Assembly: GCF_000091045.1 (NCBI RefSeq)
Contig: NC_006692.1
Location: 874,721 to 927,220 of the forward strand
DNA: 52,500 nt
Direction: 5' to 3'
From: Cryptococcus deneoformans JEC21
Lineage: Eukaryota > Basidiomycota > Tremellomycetes > Tremellales > Cryptococcaceae
In this document: one piece after another, positions 1 through 10,371 of the stretch
How positions within the stretch are numbered: the stretch's first letter is position 1
Layout: every line of letters begins with the position of its first letter
Notes under the pieces: generated by a model
The model's input: only the letters and a program-made list of their open reading frames with translations
The model's database searches: none
Told to the model about the DNA's origin: nothing
Position numbers and translations under genes: made by a program

Positions 1-387
1 AGCTGGACAACTGGACATCTATTGGTAAGTCCAACCCTATCGAGTAAGAGCTAAATCAAAAGGGACGCAGGATGTTATCCCTGGGATGTTTGCGTAAGTT
101 CTTCACAGGAGACTCATGCTAAATATATAGGCGGCAGCCATAATTCTTAATGAGACTGGTGGTTTTTTCGCCGGTGGAAAGGATTCGCTAGATGCTCCAG
201 TCGGCCGAATCATGATGGGTAGGCGCTATATCTTTGTCCGCGCAGTTCCTGCCACAGAGGTAAGTATCCCAGCCTAGCCACTGAGCTGATTCTTTAGTCC
301 GAGTCGTCATCACAGATTCAGCATCGTCTCGCAAGGGAACTTTATGATGTTGTGGAGGAATGGACAAATGAAGATATGATGGATTAA
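1..387 (+). CDS. Inositol monophosphatase family protein, C-terminal part (partial)
   Basis: The window opens inside this gene, so only the 3' exons are seen. Joined over three short introns (the first two begin at 25 and about 104; the last ends near 298), the frame reads LDIYWDAGCYPWDVC, then AAAIILNETGGFFAGGKDS, and ends ELYDVVEEWTNEDMMD before TAA at 385-387. The W-D pair in PWDVC followed by a small-residue helix and ETGG is the second signature of the inositol monophosphatase family (typically PWDxxAG...EAGG), whose Asp is a metal ligand. Members hydrolyse inositol monophosphates to free inositol in the cytosol, with Mg2+ and Li+ sensitivity. The N-terminal metal-binding motifs lie outside the window. 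It converges on the zinc-finger gene ending at 547. Quinate-pathway or other sugar-phosphatase members of the superfamily are not excluded. Confidence 0.82.
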
Positions 388-546
388 AGACAACTTGGGC
401 TAAGTGTCGGGTTTTTAAATTGATTATGCAGCATGGGTTATATGAATTGTGTAGTACGGTTACATGGCAGAAATCCAAGGCTAAAAGCACAATAGACCCC
501 AGACTCTTCTTAATTAGTCCGAAGCCGGTGTGGCCTTTCATGAGGG

Positions 547-1765
547 TTACAAAAAATCGGCAGCAGCCTTTCTCTTTCTCCCAGCGGCACTGCCATCCTC
601 TTCCTCAACCCGATGAGCGGGCGACGCATATCTATATCGCGGTTGTTGGGCTCGTTTTTCGTACTACATTGTCAGCATAAGCTATATGGGCTGTGGACTC
701 ACCGGAGATGCTGCAGTATCCGGCCAAATAACGCCATCTTTACTCGGCAACACATTGGTCTCAGCAAGACCTGAACCACTCGTTGAAGGAACGAAATTAG
801 GAGGGTTCACAGAACTGAATGTGGGTGTGGATACCAGACCATCTGGCGCATTGCCAGCGGAAGTAAACGGAGATGGCCCAGGGGGAGGGAATGGAGGGCG
901 TACACCAGGGGGACTGTGGTCGTCAGCGTAATCGTGACTAAAAGAAACCTACGCAAAAGGGGGTATGGCGCCTGGAGGCAAAGGGGGTGGCATCCCAGCA
1001 AAAGGCGGCGCCCCAGCAGGTGGGAAACTAGATGACCATAACATGAATGAGCTAATTCAACGCATTTAAATAAAAATCTTACCCTGGGGGGAAGGGAGGA
1101 GGAGCGCCCATAAACGGTGGAAAAGGGGTGGCAGGAGCAGCTTTGTTCCTTGCCGCCATCAAGACCTTGTGTTGGGCCAAGGCAGCTCGCAAATCTGCCT
1201 CTGGAATGACATTGTAAGAGTTTCGCGGACGCTTGGCAGCAGCGGCAGCCGCAAGCAAAGCTGTTCCGGCCTCGGCTTCTTTCCTTGCCTTCCATTCTGC
1301 CTGTGCATTCGCAGGCACGCCCTCCATACCGAAAATTTCAATATCATAACCATCCCGACCGGGAAGCGTGTTTGTGAGTCTGTCATAAGTTAGACGTGGC
1401 GCTCAACATTCGTGCATAACTCACGGTTCGGGATCACATTTGTGCACTTGCTGACTATGTACCATCAAACCACCAGCCGTCTGAATATTGTCAGCATTTG
1501 AATTCTAGGGCGACACTTACGTTCAGTTTTCTGGGACAAAGCTGACACTTGAAGTGCTTGGATTTTTGATGTTGCAGAAGGACTATTCGTGGCTTAGCTC
1601 ATTTTATGGAAAGCATCTGGTGCCGACCAACCTTTGTCATCCTCAAACTCTCGTTCACAGTACCAACACCATGGCTTAAGGACCTGAGTATAGCTCGTCA
1701 GCGTCATCTCTGGATGGTCAATACAATATACCCACAAAGACCTGGGATCTCTTCTTTTTACCCAT
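547..1765 (-). CDS. BuGZ/ZNF207-type C2H2 zinc finger protein
   Basis: Starts ATG at 1765 with MGKKKRSQ, then an intron, then VLKPWCWYCEREFEDDK. Later exons give VLLQHQKSKHFKCQLCPRKL, TAGGLMVHSQQVHK, and LTNTLPGRDGYDIEIFGMEG followed by VPANAQAEW. This order (KPWCWYC, QHQK.KHFKC, a second finger ending HxxxxH, then PGR...IEIFGMEGVP) is the hallmark of the metazoan BuGZ/ZNF207 family, which binds Bub3 and microtubules and loads spliceosome and spindle factors in the nucleus. The rest is a Pro/Gly/Ala-rich low-complexity tail (about 1330 down to 700), and the last exon ends RKRKAAADFL before TAA (547-549). Six or so introns of 40-70 nt were placed by frame continuity. It is divergent with MRPL6 and convergent with the upstream phosphatase. 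Assignment to the family is strong. Function in this fungus is inferred. Confidence 0.88.
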
Positions 1766-1968
1766 TTCGGCGGTTGGATGTTTGGATGATCTGTCCAAGT
1801 GGAAGAGTGCGTCGGAATTGAGCATGGGGACTGAATGCGACCGAGAAACTATGTTACGTAATTGTCCCATTCCCTGTTTCGTGCGGGTGGTTGGTTTCGC
1901 TGGGCCTTTTTTTGCGATTCAAATACTGCAGGTGAGCGAGAAAAACACCAAATCACGACTCGCACTCC
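1766..1968. promoter_or_regulatory. Shared divergent promoter region
   Basis: This 203-bp gap separates the start codons of the BuGZ-type gene (-) and MRPL6 (+), so both 5' leaders and promoters must lie here or overlap. No clear TATA box is visible. The segment contains pyrimidine-rich tracts. Confidence 0.5.
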
Positions 1969-2719
1969 ATGACTGCCAGACCCGTTGTCTCACTAGCACG
2001 CCAAATCCACTCCTCCGCGGTCCGCAGGTCCCAGGTCGGCAAGGTCCCCATCCCTATCCCGCCATCAGTCGTCCTTGCTCTTCCAGCGTCCTCTGTCCCC
2101 CCTCATGTCCATCCCGGCTCCCCCGAAGCGCATCGCGTCTTCACTGTGTCCGGTCCCTTAGGATCCACTACATTGCCTATATCCCCATCAGTGATTCTTA
2201 CCCCACCCACCCCCTCAGCATCCACTCTCACTATCTCTGTTCATGATCCGGCCGTCAAAACTCAACGAAGCGTTTGGGGTCTTACACGTACGCTCATTAG
2301 TAACGCGGTTACGGGTGTCTCAGCTGGCTTTAACCTTGAAGTTAAACTGGTGGGCGTTGGTTATCGAGCGGCCATTGAACCTATTCCTCAAGTCTTTATA
2401 GACCTCGCTAAACAGACGTCTTCTCTACCGACGGATGCTCTCCCCCGCGAACGTCTTAATATCAAGCTGGGCTTTGCCCATCCCGTCCTTATCGATATAC
2501 CTCCCCAAATCAAGGTCACAGTGCCCGAACCAACCAAAATCATGTTAAGCGGGACAGATAAGCAGAAACTGGGTCAGTTTGCTGCTACGATCCGTCAATG
2601 GAGAAAGCCGGAGCCTTATCGTGGAAAAGTGAGTCTGCTTATTGTTTACGTCGCTAACTTGGCAGGGTATCTTTGTGGGCGGCGAAACCATTCGACTCAA
2701 AGAGGTCAAGAAAAAGTAG
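1969..2719 (+). CDS. MRPL6: Mitochondrial large-subunit ribosomal protein uL6m
   Basis: About 237 residues in two exons. The first exon is 220 codons (1969-2628). A 37-nt GT-AG intron (2629-2665) follows, and a last exon of 18 codons ends in TAG at 2717-2719. The core reads VTGVSAGFNLEVKLVGVGYR, then LNIKLGFAHPVLIDIPP, and it closes with KPEPYRGKGIFVGGETIRLK. These are the two alpha-beta repeats and the C-terminal YKGKGI/RLKEGKK signature of bacterial-type L6. The first residues (TARPVVSLARQIHSSAVRRS) are rich in Arg, Ser and Ala and lack acidic residues, as expected for a mitochondrial targeting peptide. The protein would sit near the sarcin-ricin loop of the mitoribosome. The unspliced frame runs on to 2904, but its sequence beyond the intron donor is meaningless. 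Confidence 0.95.
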
Positions 2720-2740
2720 TATTTACATATGCATACATAT

Positions 2741-4724
2741 TCACATCCATAGTCTGGTTTCCCAGTCTTTCCAAAACTCCTCCATCCGTCCGTCGTCTTT
2801 ATCACCTCGATCGTTACATCCCAACAGTCCTTGCCATAACGGTGAAATGCCGCAGTTCTCGTCACCGACTACTTGGCCCGTATCCTTCAACACGTATTCT
2901 GTGATGCCCGATCGTCGATGGACAAAAGCGAGATTGGGATGATAAGAATCAAGTGGGATGTGTACCGACATCACATGTTGCTCTCTAATCATGAACGGCT
3001 GATCGGATGGTTCTCAATTTCACTCACTGTGGTAAATACAGCGAGACGGCCTCTAAGTTACCTGAAGGTGTTAAAACTGTGCTACAATAGCCTCGTTGTT
3101 CAGCATCCATGTCTACAATCGTCATTTTCCGACCGCTTATACTGCGGACCAGCGGTTAGTCATACATACTTACGGGTACTGGGCTTATGATGTGCCGCCC
3201 TCACCTGTTTAAAGAACAGCTTGTCAGAACAGCTCGTTCTGCCACATCTAGCACACTTTTCGAATCTCCTTTCTTCATAACTTGCTGTCGCCAGCATTTG
3301 GAGATGCCTTGAGGATACTCATGATCATCCTTAGTTTTCACATAACGGAAGACAGAGGACCCAACGCCTAAGCTTGTTGTATTCTGAATGTAGAAGAACC
3401 AATCAGGTCGAATGGCACATCCTTCAATTACGTGAGTGTCTTGTTGGAGACTGCTACTTTCAGCGACAACTTCGCCGGTCGCCTCCAACACCAGATAAGT
3501 TTGTTGGATCATATCTCCATTAGATGAAGTAATGGATACTTTGCTTGTATGGTCGTAAAGCGAATCTAAACCATTCGCTTCGGTCCGAACCAACCATATA
3601 TCTTGAGATACCCTTCTGCATTCTGTGACTGTAGGCCACCTACATAAATCAGCTGTCATCAGCCCCGAAGCAGCGCCTAACACGCTCCAGGCTTCGCTAC
3701 AGCCTTGCAGCATCTCTGTGTGAATTCGGAATACCCAGAATCGGACAGAAACGTGGAATGCAAGCTCATTGGCGGACGTATAGAGTGAAGGATGTATACC
3801 CTGAAAAGCAAGATGGGTAGTTGGGTCGATTCTGTGTGTTTTTCTGCGGATAGATGAAGGGAAAGGCGGACTTAGGATGGGATCTGTGCGATAACGATTG
3901 AGGCTTATGAATAAGGTGTTCAGGAAATGGTTTTCCATCTGAGTCACTCGTTTAGCAGGCGTTATAGGCAGAGGGCAAGGTATGGTCATTGATGCCGATG
4001 AGGACAAGCTTGCTGCAATGATAGGCGTTACATGATGTGCTGGATTTGTCCCCTGGAGCTTCTTTTTTCTTACTAAAGCAGTATATGAACCTGATTGCGA
4101 AGATGTGAATGCGCTAATGTGACGAGCATTTGGCATGCTAGGCGATAGAAGCATGCTCTTGTTCATGGCTGCTAAACCAGGTGAGTGAGGTTCGGAATTT
4201 GTTTTAGTAAAGGCGTTTGGAAATGATGGTAGTCCTACGGAATTCGATGCTACTTTTAACGATACGGATTTTGCGGCTTGCTGCTGCAATCGACCTCCTG
4301 AAGGAAGACGCTTTTGATTCGTGCTTGCTGTCAAGTGTGAAGAATCTCCAGGGACTGGATCCAACAGGCAATGTGCTTGGTCATGCTGAGTTATATCGAA
4401 TGTGACTTTGAGGTGTTTTGTCGATTCCTGACTGATGGGCTTAAAAGCTTCAGCTCTGGATCGAAAATGGTTGTCTTGTTCTTCAGTAATATAACTTGTC
4501 ACTGATGTGAAGCTTGTTGACGAGGCGAGATTTTGAGCTTCAAGTATATGCTGAATTAGTTGAGGTTTCGGAAGTTTTGAATAGTTGGCTAGTTTGAGCT
4601 AGAGTAGTTATAAGTCACTATACGCAGAAAAAGGCCGTGAAGGAAACGTTATGATTCGAACCTCTTTGCATTTGGATCGTAAATCCGCTACCTTGAGGCG
4701 TTGAAGAGATGAAGATGTTTCCAT
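2741..4724 (-). CDS. SAP-domain protein of unknown function
   Basis: ATG at 4724 opens METSSSLQRLKVADLRSKCK. After an intron of about 66 nt the frame continues LKLANYSKLPKPQLIQHILE. Together this is a SAP motif (helix-turn-helix DNA-binding module, residues about 7-42) as found in chromatin and RNA-processing proteins. A long exon follows down to about 3214. It is Ser/Thr-rich, then more globular (FHVSVRFWVFRIHTEMLQGC). Near 3203 the frame meets TGA, but a good donor (CAG|GTGAGG) splices in frame to KMTIVDMDAEQRGYCSTVL, and a second intron leads to LAFVHRRSGITEYVLKD. The end is WKDWETRLWM with TGA at 2741-2743. Only 21 bp separate it from MRPL6 (convergent). The C-terminal domain is conserved-looking but I do not recognise it. 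If the last introns are wrong, the gene would stop at 3201. Confidence 0.75.
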
Positions 4725-5178
4725 GTCACGCCTCACCGCTAAGAGGGCTTTTCAGTTTGAAGACGTATGGAATGCTAGAGTTTATGTCAAAGTTGAATTA
4801 GAGTAAAATGAGGGAGTAAAATTGTCAAGTTAAGACTTCATATACTGTCAAAAATAGAAAGACAGGCCGAGGAAGGAGAGATAGCGGTCCTGCTGGAAGA
4901 TGACGAACGCGCGTCGGTCGAGGTGTACAAACATGATAGCCCCTATAGCCCTATTATGCATATGTGATTACGTAACAGAGTGGCTCTCACTACGGGTAGC
5001 GTATGTAAGCTCGCACAACACGTCCGGTGGGCCTGTCTACTAAATAAATTGAAAGTAAGGATTAATTGTGAACTTAGTTGTGAGTAATGTCGGCAACTAT
5101 TTTCTGCTTCATTTGTCATATATAATCCTAGACCTGTGAACCAAAGAACATATCCCCAAAAAATTAAAACGGGATACC
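4725..5178. promoter_or_regulatory. Divergent intergenic region with a TATA-like site
   Basis: This 454-bp gap lies between the SAP-domain gene (-) and the kinase gene (+). A TATA-like stretch (CATATATAAT, 5117-5126) lies about 55 bp before the kinase ATG. Nothing else coding is seen. Confidence 0.4.
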
Positions 5179-7461
5179 ATGGAGCCTGCTCCTTACAGTG
5201 TCCGATATCGTATCTTATGCGACTTGCTCGACAGCCATACGGCGCTGGCTTACGACAATGCCTTCATTGTTGACGGAGAATCAGGCATCTGCCTTGCCGA
5301 AGACGAGAAAGCGGCGGTATTGGACACTGTGCTGCTTCGCAACTGGAATGGTGAAACATCGTGTTTAGATTCTGTCAGTGAGTATCACATCTTTTTATGT
5401 TTGTCAGTGAGTTGATCGTCTAGCTTTCAATATACTTGAGCGTAATCGCCTCAAACATGATGATTTCGACGTTATAGGCTGTTTAGGCGATGGACAGTTT
5501 GGGGTAGTGAGTGTACCGTGTTCTCACAGACAACTTTATTCTGAAATTTATATAGGTGGAAGCCGTGAGATTTAAGATGAGCGGGCAAGTGTTTGCTATG
5601 AAAACCATCGAAAAGACTGTGGCTAAACGTGCTGGACGAGTGAGCCAAAGAAAATGGATGTGGAAATGAATTGAGACTGATAGAGGATACAGCAGCTGTC
5701 TTTATCGCTGGAACGCCATGTTCATAGGCTTTCCAATTCATCCTCTTTGTCACCATGTCCAAATCTGGTTGCAGCATTCCAGACAGAGCTATCTCTTCAT
5801 CTGATCACTACCTATGCTGAATGTGGTTCTCTGTGGAATCGGATGTGTGCCCTCTTCTCTGATACCAAGTACGCTGGGCGCATGCTTGAAGGAGAAATCC
5901 AGTGGTGGGGAGCTCAGATGGTCAGTGCTATCGGGTGGCTTCATAACCATAACATAGTGCACCGGTCAGTTAAATTTCCTGCTTAGCATGACATTTGTTA
6001 ATTTCTGCTCTACTTAGTGACATCAAACCACACAATTTTTTAATTAAATCAGATCATCATCTACAAATCACTGACTTTGGCTCAGCAGCCCCACTCTACT
6101 TCACTTTTCCTGATGAAACACCTTGTGTCCCTTGGCAGTTCTGTGTCCAGCCAGTTGGGACACCAGATTACCTTGCACCTGAGGTACTGATCTTAGCTGA
6201 ACAAGCTGTGATTGAATCAAAACAAGTGCATCAAACATCTGGCAGCCATATACTTCAGCATTCAGAAAAGAAAGGATACAGCGCCAGCATTGATTGGTGG
6301 AGTTTAGGGTCAACTCTGTATGAGATGGCAACAGGGAAGCCTCCTTTCTTTGCTGAGACAATCCATGAAACATATGAAAAACTTATCACATTCAGAGTGG
6401 GTAGCTTGTCTGTTTTTAGCTCAGATCTACCACAGCTTACCAACCATTGTGAACTCCATTTTCAGAGTGATGATTTGTCATTTCCTACTTATCTGTCATC
6501 AGAATTAGTTTTGCTTCTAAAAGGGTAAGCTTGTAATCACATGATTGGTGCTGATGCTCTAGTTTGATCAATGTACCAGTCAAAAGATTGTCAACTGCTA
6601 CAATGATACAAAAATCCCCATTCTTCCAACCTATAGGCTGGATTGATAATTTTCCCAGTAACTAACTTATCTCATACATTGCAATGTGGAAGCTAATCCT
6701 CTGTCATAGAATTTTTTTATTCACCATTGGTATTACCTGATATGCTTGGCAATGAGCAACTTCAGACAAACTTTCAACAATCAATCCAGGAAGACGAGTT
6801 CACTCTCAACCATTTCTTTGACTACTCAGACATCTCCTCAGTCCACCTTACTCCAGTCTCACCATCTTCTTCTGCCCCTCCTGTCTGGTCCCAATGGGTT
6901 GGCTGGTCATTCCATCCTGACCCAAAAAGCCTTGAAGTCATCTCAGCAGCAGATAATTCTTCTGGAAATGATGCTTTTATGACCCCAATTCGAAATAAAC
7001 TGACAACATGCCCATTCACTCCAGACATCATGAATCGACCACCTGCACCATTATTGCCCTCTACTCACAGCACAAAAAAACAAGTTTTTCAAGAGCTCTT
7101 ACATTGTGTACAAATGAGTGCCAAAAAGCATATGATGAGGTATAATTCACAATCAGCCCATTCTACCAGTCCTTGTCTGACTCCTGTTGCCAGAGGCAAG
7201 GTGAAAACAAAATCATTCACCAAAGACACATCCTGTATTAGTTTGTTATCTGATCCTGGTATGGTATTGATTGAAACAGGAGTTTCACATCAACAGCTGC
7301 AAGAAAGGCATGATGTCTTATGTGGACAGTTACATGTGAGTTTGAATTTTTCTATGATCTGTGATTTCAGAATCTTGTCATCAACTTATCTAATCTAATA
7401 CTCTTGACCATAGCACCTTGATCGACAGCTGTTCAAATTGCACAAGCTATTGAAGAGCTGA
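5179..7461 (+). CDS. AGC-family protein kinase, DMPK/MRCK-like
   Basis: A Ser/Thr kinase in about nine exons. After a helical N-terminal segment of about 85 residues comes the glycine loop LGDGQFGVVEAV, the ATP lysine in FAMKTIEK and a helix-C glutamate in SLERHV. The catalytic loop HRDIKPHNFL is created exactly by splicing the intron at about 5965-6018. DFG lies in ITDFGSAAPL, and YLAPEVLI follows. An insert of about 30 residues sits in the activation region, then IDWWSLGSTLYEMATGKPPF. The lobe ends RLSTATMIQKSPFF, and an AGC tail carries a PLVLP turn and an FFDYSDIS hydrophobic motif. The sequence LKHDDFDVIG before the Gly loop is typical of the MRCK/DMPK branch, which acts on cell polarity and cytoskeleton. 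A Ser/Thr-rich tail ends LDRQLFKLHKLLKS with TGA at 7459-7461. It is the last host gene before the transposon block. Subfamily is tentative. Confidence 0.87.
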
Positions 7462-7746
7462 TTTGTTCTGGCCTGTAAGGGCAAGGGCTAGAGGAAAATA
7501 GGTGCAGAAAAATTCCTGATTTTTCAGTAAGTAAGGCAGAAGTTCTTCAAATTTGTCTGACATAGATTCAGAGAATTTTATTTTTGTTTTGCTGAGACAA
7601 GAACAATGCCTAGTAAAACTTGACTAGTTTTGCAACTGTCATGGGCCAGCACAGTGCATAAGGAAGGACACAGAAGTTATGTGTAGGTCCTGTCACATGC
7701 AGGACCCTGAGATGTTCAGCAGTATTGTGTACTTCACTGCAGTATT
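7462..7746. other. Intergenic, boundary of gene arm and transposon block
   Basis: AT-rich sequence downstream of the kinase. I see no gene, RNA or repeat in it. The first transposon-derived sequence starts at 7747. Confidence 0.5.
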
Positions 7747-7926
7747 TGATGGAGTTAGTCTAGCTGCCATTTAGATAGATGGCTATGTGTATTTTCATTC
7801 AGATTCTATACTGTACTTTATTTTTTCTCTTTTGTTTGTAGCTTTCTGGTCTTTCCTCATCACTATCTTGTACACTGCTCTCTGAGACTGTTTGTACGAA
7901 GGTGCTGAGTGAATACCAATCCAACA
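7747..7926 (+). repeat. Copia-type LTR, family 1 (copy a)
   Basis: A 180-bp LTR starting TGATGGAGTT and ending CAATCCAACA (TG...CA). It matches copies at 11494-11737 (-), 12423-12608 (+) and 20578-20749 (-). The common core includes CTGGTCTTTC, GAGACTGTTTGTACGAAGG and GTGCTRAGT. It is followed directly by GGTTATGAGCC and then by a gag start, so this is a 5' LTR in the + direction. Confidence 0.88.
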
Positions 7927-7937
7927 GGTTATGAGCC
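7927..7937 (+). other. Putative primer binding site of LTR family 1
   Basis: GGTTATGAGCC begins immediately after the LTR. It recurs next to the copy at 20578-20749 (read on the minus strand, 20577 down to 20567). It is complementary to the anticodon arm of a typical initiator tRNA-Met (GGCTCATAACC), not to a tRNA 3' end. This fits half-tRNA priming as known for Drosophila copia and yeast Ty5 (hemiviruses). The tRNA match is from general knowledge and was not checked against this genome. Confidence 0.55.
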
Positions 7938-8004
7938 TTGACTCCCATCCCTGAATTACTCCAGACCAGCATAAAAATTCATCCAGTTCTCTAGCAGAAA
8001 CAAT

Positions 8005-8212
8005 ATGTCTGAGTCCAAGGAAGTAATGGCCTTGGCCAAGATTTCTCCACTTATGGGGGAAGACAATTATAGTGATTGGAGTTTTGATATCCAAGCCTAC
8101 CTCCTTGGACTCTGTCTTATGTCCACTCTCCATGAAACTGCTGTTCTCCATATCCCTGTCATTGTTCCTACTGGTGACTCCAACCAACCTACTCAAGTTC
8201 TCATTGCTGGAA
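8005..8212 (+). pseudogene. Truncated Ty1/copia gag (N-terminus)
   Basis: Starts MSESKEVMALAKISPLMGED and continues NYSDWSFDIQAYLLGL, almost identical to the gag start at 20489 on the minus strand. The NY.DW...I.AYL pattern is the usual N-terminus of copia-type gag. Similarity stops near 8212 (after ...TQVL), where the open frame runs into unrelated sequence. With the LTR at 7747 it forms the 5' stump of a family-1 element, and the rest is missing. Confidence 0.8.
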
Positions 8213-8631
8213 GAGTGATTCAACTGAGGAGAGTGAGGATGATTAAGCAAGGTTAGGGTTCTGCCTGAGGCACAGTAGAAAGTTTTTCCATAGACATTCT
8301 ATATACACTTTATTCCTCCTTTCCTTCTTCATGCAACATAGAAAACTCTACTCATAACTGTTAGCTATACCTGACTTGTGACAGGTATGAGCCTTGCTGC
8401 TTAACAGCCCACAATCAACCTGACCTGGACATTGACATGATCTTCTGCCTGGTATACCCAGCGGCTTAATTTAAGCCATAACTGTTTTGGCTTAAAATAA
8501 TCCAAGATTGCGTCTTTTTAGCAATTTTTTGGCTTACCATTTAGGATCAAAACAAGCCACAACATGGCTTATTTGAGCACTTTTCTGGGCTTATTTTTTG
8601 GGTTTTAAAATAAGTCATTTGCTGAATTATT

Positions 8632-8990
8632 ATAAGCCATTTTCAGCATTATTCGTATAGGAAACATGGGTTATTCCAATTCTTATTGTAGCTTGTTTTA
8701 AGTCATTTTCAGCCTTATTTTTTATCCATGGGATGGGTTGTTCTGACCTGTTTAGCAGCTTGTTTTAAGCCATTTTCAGCATTATTTTTATCCTTGGGAT
8801 GGGTTATTCTGATCCTTTTAGCAGCTTGTTTTAACCCATTTTCAGCATTATTTTTACCCATAAGATGGGTTATTCTGATCCTTTTAGCAGCTTCTTTTCA
8901 GCCGTATAACAGCTGCTTTTAAGCCATTTTCAGTATTGTTTTTATCTGAGAAATGGGTTGTTCTGATCCCTTTAGCAGCTTGAAATAGCC
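8632..8990 (+). repeat. Subterminal tandem repeat array, period about 60 bp
   Basis: Five or so diverged copies of a unit containing AAGCCATTTTCAGCATTATT followed by ATGGGTTATTCTGATCC and TTTAGCAGCTTGTTT. It lies inside the left end of the CACTA relative. Subterminal repeats are where TnpA-type proteins bind in plant En/Spm. That role here is an inference. The open frame across it simply translates the repeat. Confidence 0.8.
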
Positions 8991-9245
8991 TGTAGCTAAC
9001 CCTTGGTTTGGTTGGTCGAATTACATGCATCGAATCATAAAAATACAAAAAATAGAATCATTAAAGTACAATATACAAAAACACAATTGAGGGAAGAGCA
9101 CGAGCTTCTCCAATGAAATATCAATTGCTAATTACTAGAATATTCCTCCAAAGATCGTCATTCACCCCATGCCCCAGTCCCATTACCGCTCTAAAGAAGC
9201 GGCGCGGAGGATTTGGGATCTGAGATGGGGTAGGAGATGTCAGGG

Positions 9246-9797
9246 TCAAAATGGAGAGCCCCAGGAGGGGGGGGGAATACCTCTGGTGAAGAAGGAGAAG
9301 TTCGAGCGGGAGAGAAGGAGGCGTTGTTGTGGAAGGAGGAGGCGGCGGGGACGCCGTTGACATCAGCTGCAAGAGACAGGAGTCAATGCATGAGCAACCT
9401 GGTCAACAACAAGGGGAATAGGAAAGAACAGACGATATATCATACCTGTTCTCTGGGATTGCTGATATTCCTGGGATTCGGCCAAGAGTCCGTCGAGCAG
9501 CTCTTGGTCACTCTGAGTCCTCCTAGGATGAGGATGGGAGGGGACATCAAGATGGGTTTGAGAGGATTGCGCTGAGTGAGACTCCCTCATAGAATATGGT
9601 ACAAAACAGTTTACACCTCTTTGGCCACCACTTCTCTGCCCACTGTTCGATGAAGATGCAAGAAGAGGACTGGATGATGTTGGTGAGACAGGGCGAATAT
9701 TGGACCTGGTTGGGCAGGCATTGTAGGTAGAATGACTAGAAATAGAAAGTGAGGTTGTGAAAGATTTAGTGAGATTTTGTGTTGAACTTTCTGGCAT
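9246..9797 (-). CDS. Accessory protein of the CACTA relative (hypothetical)
   Basis: ATG at 9797 opens MPESSTQNLTKSFTTSL. The frame is Ser/Thr/Pro-rich and includes LDGLLAESQEYQQSQRT. A donor (ACAG|GTATGA) near 9447 and an acceptor near 9370 join it in frame to ADVNGVPAASSFHNNASF, ending WGSPF with TGA at 9246-9248. No known domain is visible. Its position and direction (toward the nearer terminus) mirror the second gene at 33826-34910 in the complete element. That comparison is positional. I could not show clear sequence identity between the two proteins. Confidence 0.4.
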
Positions 9798-10371
9798 CAC
9801 ACTGTAAAGCCAGGACTATGGACTTATTATATAAGTACTACATGCACTCACTGCATTATTTGCCACTCTATCTATGCTGCTGCGCTTCTGCTCCAAAACC
9901 CTACTCTGACCTCATATGATATCATCCCTGCACTTCCCTTGCCACGGCATCTCCTGTGACCTATAGTGAGGATGCGTTATGTCCCTGACAACATTCTTCT
10001 AGTTGATGAAGTGGTGAGGGGAATCTTAAAAGAAAGAGGAAGAAATAGATTCGATGGAAGCACTTCGAATGAAAGAAGAGAGATGAGGTTGACCTCATTA
10101 CAATTATAGTGTAATTAAGCGCCACTGCCGAAAATCAGTCACGTGAGGTGAATGCACCAAATTTAATCTTTTGTCATATCATTGTCTTCTATTTATGCAT
10201 TGTTGCTATCATCCAACCATCTTCGTTTCTCTTTGTCCACTCTTTCAACCAGCTATCGCAAGAAACATGCCAACAACAGACTACAAAGCACACATCGTCG
10301 AATGTGACTGTACACTGTCATACTGCGACTGACGAGTTACTGTAGCCACTCGAACCAGACACCATGAGAAG

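Noticed and set aside
807..1295. A 162-codon minus-strand frame in the BuGZ-type gene
   Set aside because: It is the wrong frame across two introns. The spliced BuGZ frame explains the region fully.
2720..2904. Extension of the MRPL6 frame to 2904
   Set aside because: The 37-nt intron followed by the canonical L6 C-terminus is a better reading.
4650..4700. A tRNA-like GGTTCGAATC on the minus strand
   Set aside because: No 5-bp stem flanks it and no D or anticodon arm fits. It is the first exon and donor site of the SAP-domain gene.
8728..8922. A hydrophobic 64-codon frame (GWVILILLAACF repeats)
   Set aside because: It is only the translation of the 60-bp tandem repeat.
9169..9360. Arg/Glu-rich + strand frame (RRRCCGRRRRRGRR)
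   Set aside because: It is a shadow of the purine-rich strand of the accessory gene's last exon.
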